A stretch of 11,613 bases of DNA, from positions 9,023 through 20,635 of the forward strand of contig DDSQ01000155.1 in the NCBI GenBank assembly GCA_002343845.1. The letters are read 5' to 3'. Shown piece by piece: positions 7,661-11,613 of this stretch (position 1 is the first letter of the stretch; each line of letters opens with the position of its first letter). The stretch comes from Planctomycetes bacterium UBA2386 (GTDB taxonomy: Bacteria > Planctomycetota > UBA1135 > UBA2386). The position numbers and the translations under genes were made by a program. Under the pieces are notes generated by a model that searched no databases, was not told the DNA's origin, and worked only from the letters and a program-made list of their open reading frames with translations.

Positions 7661-7688
7661 TTGCCTCGGCGGGGAGTTGCGGTATCCA
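7661..7688 (+). promoter_or_regulatory. Possible -35/-10 pair (TTGCCT, 16 bases, TATCCA) for small cysteine-motif gene
   Basis: TTGCCT (7661-7666) and TATCCA (7683-7688) are separated by 16 bases and precede the ATG at 7700 by 11 bases. The -10 does not end in T, so the match is imperfect. If used, the mRNA leader would be only a few bases long. Confidence 0.3.
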
Positions 7689-7699
7689 CAACGGTGCAA

Positions 7700-7918
7700 A
7701 TGGACCCCGCCGACCTGCCCGCCTCGGCAAGGACCGCGATCGCCGCCGCTCTGCAGGACGAAGGGCTCGACGGCAGCTACCTCGCGTTCGTCGCCCGCCA
7801 CCTCGATGCCAACGACAGCACGTGGCGCTGGTGCTGCGGCAGCAACTGCGACCCCTGCGTGCAGCGATTGGGCCGCGCCGTCGATCGTGCCCGTTCGGCA
7901 CTCGGCACGCAGCCCTGA
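7700..7918 (+). CDS. Small hypothetical protein with CCGSNCDPCV motif
   Basis: This 72-residue protein is not assigned to a characterised family with confidence. Residues 1-40 look helical (PASARTAIAAALQDEG, then YLAFVARHLD). Residues 45-54 read CCGSNCDPCV, giving four cysteines in a CCx3Cx2C pattern. A basic, probably helical end follows (QRLGRAVDRARSAL). The cysteine pattern resembles the short oxidoreductase-like domain of OXLD1-type proteins (CCGxGCxxCV), where it is presumed to bind metal; that similarity is judged by eye. No signal peptide or membrane segment is present, so it is probably cytoplasmic. ATG at 7700 is preferred; a GTG two codons earlier is also possible. A possible promoter overlaps the short upstream region shared with the divergent S9 peptidase gene. 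The twin-CBS gene follows after 45 bases. Coding status is supported by the organised cysteine motif and a sensible amino-acid composition. Confidence 0.7.
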   Translation: MDPADLPASARTAIAAALQDEGLDGSYLAFVARHLDANDSTWRWCCGSNCDPCVQRLGRAVDRARSALGTQP

Positions 7919-7951
7919 CCGGCGGGGCTGCCCGCGCCGGTGAAGACGGCG

Positions 7952-7957
7952 TAGGCT
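7952..7957 (+). promoter_or_regulatory. Possible -10 box (TAGGCT) for CBS-domain gene
   Basis: TAGGCT lies six bases before the ATG at 7964, the spacing expected of a leaderless transcript. The intervening AGGGGA abuts the start codon too closely to work as a normal Shine-Dalgarno site. The -35 region (CTGCCC at 7928-7933, 18-base spacer) is weak. Confidence 0.35.
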
Positions 7958-7963
7958 AGGGGA

Positions 7964-8431
7964 ATGGACACGAGCCGTACCGTGCTCACGGCGGGGCACG
8001 TCATGCAACGGACCGTTTTCGTCCTCTTCCCCGACATGCCCGTTCTCGACGCCGTGCGAGAACTCGTGCAGCGGGGCTTCTCCGGCGCTCCCGTGGTCGT
8101 CGACAGCCGCGTGGTCGGCGTGTTCAGCGAGCGCGACGCGCTGACGGCGCTGGCGGCCGCGCACTACGAAGACGAGCCGCCCGGCACCGTGGCGCAGCAC
8201 ATGCGTCGCGACTTCGACGTCGTCGGCCCCACCGCCGACATCTACGAGGTCGCGTCGGTGTTCCGCGACAACCCGATCCGGCGCGTGCCCGTGGTCGACG
8301 GCCAACGGCGCATCCTCGGCATCGTCTCACGCGGTGACGTGCTCCGGGCGCTGCAGCAGCTCTACCAGCACCGGCCGAAGTCGAACTACGAGAAGCTGCA
8401 GGATCACATGGCGCTGCGGCACGCGCCGTAG
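7964..8431 (+). CDS. Stand-alone twin CBS-domain protein
   Basis: This 155-residue cytoplasmic protein consists of little more than a Bateman module. CBS1 spans roughly residues 14-66 and CBS2 roughly 76-133. Each ends in the S/T-x-x-D type nucleotide-ribose contact: GVFSERDAL (52-60) in the first and GIVSRGDVL (119-127) in the second. Both contain the GAPVV/RVPVVD core strand (41-45, 107-112). Such modules bind adenine nucleotides (AMP, ATP, SAM or similar) and act as energy or metabolite sensors, usually by docking on a partner enzyme or channel. No partner is fused here. The last 20 residues (after 135) are polar and charged. The TAG stop lies three bases from the stop of the convergent metalloprotease gene. 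The small cysteine-motif gene lies 45 bases upstream on the same strand, but a separate -10 box suggests its own promoter. The ligand and target are unknown. Confidence 0.92.
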   Translation: MDTSRTVLTAGHVMQRTVFVLFPDMPVLDAVRELVQRGFSGAPVVVDSRVVGVFSERDALTALAAAHYEDEPPGTVAQHMRRDFDVVGPTADIYEVASVFRDNPIRRVPVVDGQRRILGIVSRGDVLRALQQLYQHRPKSNYEKLQDHMALRHAP

Positions 8432-8434
8432 GCG

Positions 8435-9817
8435 TCAGTCGACGAGCCGCTCGAACACCGAGCGCACCGAGGCGACCAGTTCGTCGTCGGGCAACGGCGC
8501 GTTGGCGATCGCCACCTGCACGACGTCGGCGCCGCGCCGGAAGAACGCCAAGATCCCGCGGTCGCCGATCGGTCCCGTCGGCGTCTGCACGAAGCGCGTC
8601 ACCGGCACGCCGTCCCACGCCAGCTCGGCGTCCGACACGATGTCGATCCCTGCCTGCCCCGCGTCGCCCTTGGTGACCTCGACCGCGAGCGCGACGAAGG
8701 CGCTGGCTGCTTCGGCATCGTCGAAGCGCAGCGCGTAGACCGAGCGCCACGACGACGGGCTCGGCGAGATCGCGAACCACTCGCCGGTGGCGCGCAGCTT
8801 GGGCAACAGCGCGCGCAGGTCGGCGGCCCGCGGCAGGTTCTCGCTCAGCAACAGGCGTTCGGTGAGGATCGAGCGGCCGATGGTCCACGAACCGCCCGCG
8901 AAGGTGGCGTCGAGTCCGGCGAACGCCGCCGAGGCGTCCGCGCACGCCGTGGCCGGCTGCTCCAGGATCAACGCGCGGGTCGTCGGCGTCGTCGCCGCGA
9001 GCAACTGCCACAGGCCATCGTGTCCGCCGCGTGCATGCTCACGCGCGAAGAACTCGGCCATGTTCAGGTACGTGACGATGCCAGAGCCGCGGACGCGTCG
9101 CGTCACCAGGCTGGCGACCGGCACATGCGCCGGATCGTGGTTCCCCACCATCACGCTGCGAAGGGGCTCGATGGCGTCCTGCAGCCCCAACGTGTGCGCG
9201 ACGCGCTCGCTGCAGAACACGGCGTGGCCCTCGATCAGCATCGCGAGCGCTTCGAGGCGGTCGTTGTCGGCGCCGCCGCGCTGCCGCGCCATCAGGTCGA
9301 GCTCCTGATCCTGCAGCGCATGCACGAGTTCGTGGGCGATGACCAGTTGCAGCAACGTCTCGACGTCGGCATCCGACCTCTGCACGCGCGCCAACTGGCT
9401 GCGCGCGACCTGCGGCACCACGTAGACCTCCTTGCTGGCGAAGCCGTACTTGCCGAGGATCGCGCCGGCGAACAACTCCGCGCGCAGGCGGATGGCCCGG
9501 TCGATGCGCGCCCGCGGCTGGCCCTGCAGGAACACCTCCACGCTCGGCGCCAGGTCCGCCTGCAGGGCCTTCGCCACGTCGACGACATCGGCCGTGCCGA
9601 TCTGCGGCGGCGTACGGAACGTGCGGCCGCATTCCCGCTCGACCACCGGCTGGATCCGCGCGACCACGCCGCGCAACCAGGCGTCGTCGAGCACCCTCTT
9701 GCTGGCGGCCGGAGGACCCTGTGCACGGCCCACCGCCACGAACAGCGTGAACACCGCGGCCGTGACGCCAGCGCCACGTCGACCGACCGCAAGGACGCCG
9801 GCGCACGATCGCTTCAT
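8435..9817 (-). CDS. Secreted HExxH metalloprotease-like protein
   Basis: This 460-residue protein has an arginine-containing signal sequence (hydrophobic core about 16-30, ending VGRAQG near 34). The zinc site is AHELVHALQD (161-170), with His162, Glu163 and His166. A downstream LEALAMLIEGHA (188-199) offers Glu189 or Glu196 as third ligand, the gluzincin arrangement. KEVYVVPQ (129-136) just before it fits the edge strand that often precedes such helices. Residues about 220-460 do not match a domain I recognise; the end (DIVSDAELAWDGVPVTRF and later) may be a small alpha/beta region. It is probably a periplasmic or secreted peptidase, substrate unknown. The single plausible start is ATG at 9817, with no Shine-Dalgarno sequence. 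The gene is divergent from the molybdopterin oxidoreductase (101-base spacer) and converges on the CBS gene with a three-base gap. Confidence 0.85.
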   Translation of the reverse strand: MKRSCAGVLAVGRRGAGVTAAVFTLFVAVGRAQGPPAASKRVLDDAWLRGVVARIQPVVERECGRTFRTPPQIGTADVVDVAKALQADLAPSVEVFLQGQPRARIDRAIRLRAELFAGAILGKYGFASKEVYVVPQVARSQLARVQRSDADVETLLQLVIAHELVHALQDQELDLMARQRGGADNDRLEALAMLIEGHAVFCSERVAHTLGLQDAIEPLRSVMVGNHDPAHVPVASLVTRRVRGSGIVTYLNMAEFFAREHARGGHDGLWQLLAATTPTTRALILEQPATACADASAAFAGLDATFAGGSWTIGRSILTERLLLSENLPRAADLRALLPKLRATGEWFAISPSPSSWRSVYALRFDDAEAASAFVALAVEVTKGDAGQAGIDIVSDAELAWDGVPVTRFVQTPTGPIGDRGILAFFRRGADVVQVAIANAPLPDDELVASVRSVFERLVD

Positions 9818-9880
9818 CGCTGCAGCTTGCTCGGAGTGCGCCCGGTTCGCAATCCGCGTGCGGCTCGGCTGGCCACGACG

Positions 9881-9909
9881 TGGACCGCCTCTCGGGCGCC
9901 GCCTACGCT
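9881..9909 (+). promoter_or_regulatory. Possible -35/-10 pair (TGGACC, 17 bases, TACGCT) for molybdopterin oxidoreductase gene
   Basis: TGGACC (9881-9886) matches four of six consensus -35 bases. It is spaced exactly 17 bases from TACGCT (9904-9909), which precedes the ATG at 9919 by nine bases. Transcription would begin at or just before the start codon. No Shine-Dalgarno sequence is seen. Confidence 0.4.
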
Positions 9910-9918
9910 GGCTCCCGC

Positions 9919-11613
9919 ATGGACCACGCCACGCTGCGCACCACGCCGCTCGAGAACTTCCCGCCGCCGGAGCGGTGGGACGACTGGGAGGAACTCGACG
10001 CCAAGGCCTGGCCGCGCCGCGTCACCAAGAAGTACTCGCTGGTGCCGACGATCTGCTTCAACTGCGAGGCGGCCTGCGGGCTCGTCGCCTACGTCGACCA
10101 GAGCGACGGCTCGATCCGCAAGGTCGAGGGCAACCCGTTCCACCCCGGGTCGCGCGGACGCAACTGCGCGAAGGGGCCGGCGACGATCAACCAGGTGAAC
10201 GACCCCGAGCGCATCCTCTACCCGATGAAGCGCCAGGGCCCGCGCGGCAGCGGCCGCTTCGAGCGGGTGTCGTGGGACGAGGTGCTGCGGACGCTCGGTG
10301 CGCGCATCCGCAACGCGATCGTCGAGGGACGCAAGACCGAGGTCATGTACCACGTCGGGCGGCCCGGCCACGACGGCTACGTCGAGCGCGTGCTGCAGGC
10401 TTGGGGCGTCGACGGCCACAACAGCCACACCAACGTCTGCAGCGCCGCCGCGCGGCTCGGCTACACGCTGTGGAGCGGCTACGACCGGCCGTCGCCCGAC
10501 TACGAGAACGCGAAGTTCACGTTGCTGATCTCCTCGCACCTCGAGACCGGGCACTACTTCAACCCGCACGCGCAGCGGATCATCGACGGCAAGATGAAGG
10601 GCGGCAAACTCGCCGTCTGCGACATCCGGCTGTCGAACACCGCGAGCATGGGCGACTACTGGCTCGCGCCCCGGCCGGGCACCGAGCCGCTGATGCTGCT
10701 CGGCTTCGCGCACGTGATCCTGCGCGAGAACCTGGTCGCCTGGGACTTCGTGCACGACTGGGTCGAGTGGCGCGCCTACCAACGCAGCAAGGGCCGGCCC
10801 GAGGAGTTCGCCGCGTTCCAGCAGGGCCTGCGCGCCGACTACGCGTTCGCGACGCCACAGCACGTCGGCGAGGTCTGCGGCCTCGACGCCGCCATGGTCG
10901 AGACCATCGGCCGCGAGATCGGCGAGGCCGGCAGCGCGTTCGCTTCGCACGTCTGGCGCAACACCGCCGCCGGCAACGAGGGCGGCTGGTCGACCGCGCG
11001 CAACCTGCAGTTCGTGTCGGTGCTGGTCGGCGCCGTCGGCACCATCGGCGGCACCGCCGGCTCGGCGACCAACAAGTTCGTGCCGGCGACGTTCAGCAAG
11101 CCGCGCCCGCAAGACGTGTGGAGCGAGTTGCTCTACCCGCGCGAGTGGCCGCTCGCGCACCACGAACTGAGCTACCTGCTGCCGCACCTGGTGAAGAGCG
11201 GCCGTGGCCGCGTCGACACCTACTTCACGCGCGTCTACAACCCGGTCTGGACGAATCCCGACGGGGCGATGTGGATCGAGATGCTGTCCGACGAGCAGGC
11301 GGTCGGCTGCCACGCGGTGCTGTCGCCGACGTGGAACGAAACGGCGCGCTGGGCCGACTTCGTGCTGCCGATGGGCCACGCGACCGAACGCCACGACCTG
11401 ATGTCGCAGGAGACCCACGCCGCGACCTGGATCGGCTTCCGCCAGCCGGTGCACCGCGTGCTCGCCGAGCGCCAGGGCAAGCAGGTGACGTGGACCTACG
11501 AGACCAACCCCGGTGAAGTCTGGGAAGAGGACGAGTTCTGGATCGCGTTGAGCTGGCACGTCGATCCCGACGGCTCGCTCGGCATCCGCAAGCACTTCGA
11601 GTCGCCGTACCGA
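9919..11613 (+). CDS. Molybdopterin (bis-MGD) oxidoreductase, DMSO reductase family, N-terminal 565 codons
   Basis: The frame is open from ATG 9919 to the window edge; family members usually run 700-1000 residues, so the C-terminal part is missing. An N-terminal [4Fe-4S] site has Cys46, Cys49, Cys53 and Cys83 (Cx2Cx3Cx29C), followed by CAKG with Lys85, which in relatives bridges cluster and cofactor. HTNVCSAAARLGY (170-182) aligns with the metal-ligand loop of nitrate reductases and formate dehydrogenases, making Cys174 the likely molybdenum or tungsten ligand. APRPGTEPL and, further on, TWNETARWADFVLP are typical cofactor-binding segments. The protein therefore performs a two-electron redox reaction, but the substrate cannot be read from the motifs; polysulfide/thiosulfate-, formate- or nitrate-type relatives are all possible. 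There is no Tat signal peptide, so it is probably cytoplasmic. The natural electron partner would be an iron-sulfur/NrfD protein such as that at 672-2192. It is divergent from the metalloprotease gene. Confidence 0.93.
   Translation, partial: MDHATLRTTPLENFPPPERWDDWEELDAKAWPRRVTKKYSLVPTICFNCEAACGLVAYVDQSDGSIRKVEGNPFHPGSRGRNCAKGPATINQVNDPERILYPMKRQGPRGSGRFERVSWDEVLRTLGARIRNAIVEGRKTEVMYHVGRPGHDGYVERVLQAWGVDGHNSHTNVCSAAARLGYTLWSGYDRPSPDYENAKFTLLISSHLETGHYFNPHAQRIIDGKMKGGKLAVCDIRLSNTASMGDYWLAPRPGTEPLMLLGFAHVILRENLVAWDFVHDWVEWRAYQRSKGRPEEFAAFQQGLRADYAFATPQHVGEVCGLDAAMVETIGREIGEAGSAFASHVWRNTAAGNEGGWSTARNLQFVSVLVGAVGTIGGTAGSATNKFVPATFSKPRPQDVWSELLYPREWPLAHHELSYLLPHLVKSGRGRVDTYFTRVYNPVWTNPDGAMWIEMLSDEQAVGCHAVLSPTWNETARWADFVLPMGHATERHDLMSQETHAATWIGFRQPVHRVLAERQGKQVTWTYETNPGEVWEEDEFWIALSWHVDPDGSLGIRKHFESPYR

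Noticed and set aside
5641..7959. Long plus-strand open frame opposite the S9 peptidase gene
   Set aside because: The minus strand encodes a complete S9 peptidase with triad and propeller motifs; the plus-strand frame is arginine-rich shadow sequence that would also cover the small cysteine-motif gene in another frame.
9432..11516. Long open plus-strand frame spanning the metalloprotease and molybdoenzyme genes
   Set aside because: Its translation is arginine/alanine-rich with no motif, while another plus-strand frame from 9919 gives all the molybdopterin-enzyme signatures. It is a GC-driven shadow.

Overview
The window is a GC-rich stretch of bacterial chromosome. It most likely comes from a planctomycete (Planctomycetota), probably an uncultured lineage. 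The best taxonomic clue is the secreted kelch-type protein at 3267-5489, which ends in a domain opening with GFGAGCPG; as far as I recall, this tail recurs on many secreted proteins of planctomycete genomes. A short RRM protein with an RGG/glycine-rich tail, weak Shine-Dalgarno sites and many secreted proteins of uncertain function also fit. I see no mobile element, CRISPR array, rRNA or tRNA.

Layout. On the minus strand at the left edge lies an RRM RNA-binding protein whose glycine-rich tail runs off the window (1-362). After a 309-base divergent spacer comes a plus-strand run: a fused four-cluster iron-sulfur/NrfD-type membrane protein (672-2192), a secreted esterase-type alpha/beta hydrolase 11 bases later (2204-3199), and a secreted protein of about twelve kelch-like repeats (3267-5489). 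A secreted S9 prolyl-oligopeptidase-family peptidase converges on these from the minus strand (5509-7590). Two plus-strand genes follow: a 72-residue protein with a CCGxxCxxC motif (7700-7918) and a twin-CBS protein (7964-8431). A secreted HExxH metalloprotease lies on the minus strand (8435-9817). Divergent from it is the first 565 codons of a DMSO-reductase-family molybdopterin oxidoreductase (9919 to the right edge).

How the genes fit together. Two themes are visible. One is respiratory redox chemistry. The iron-sulfur/NrfD protein is the classic electron-transfer and quinone-interacting module of molybdopterin enzymes, and a molybdopterin catalytic subunit lies 7.7 kb away in the same window. 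The two may form one membrane complex, although they are not adjacent and neither shows a Tat signal. The other theme is secreted hydrolysis and surface display: esterase, S9 peptidase, metalloprotease and kelch protein all carry likely signal peptides. The intervening genes do not form an obvious pathway with the redox genes.

Regulation. Several lead genes have a TAnnnT-type -10 box only 6-20 bases before the start codon, suggesting very short leaders or leaderless mRNAs. The convergent gene pairs are separated by 19 and 3 bases, leaving no room for conventional terminators.

The strongest candidates for something undescribed are the split molybdoenzyme/NrfD pair without export signals, the twelve-repeat kelch protein with its cysteine-pair tail domain, and the small CCGxxCxxC protein.
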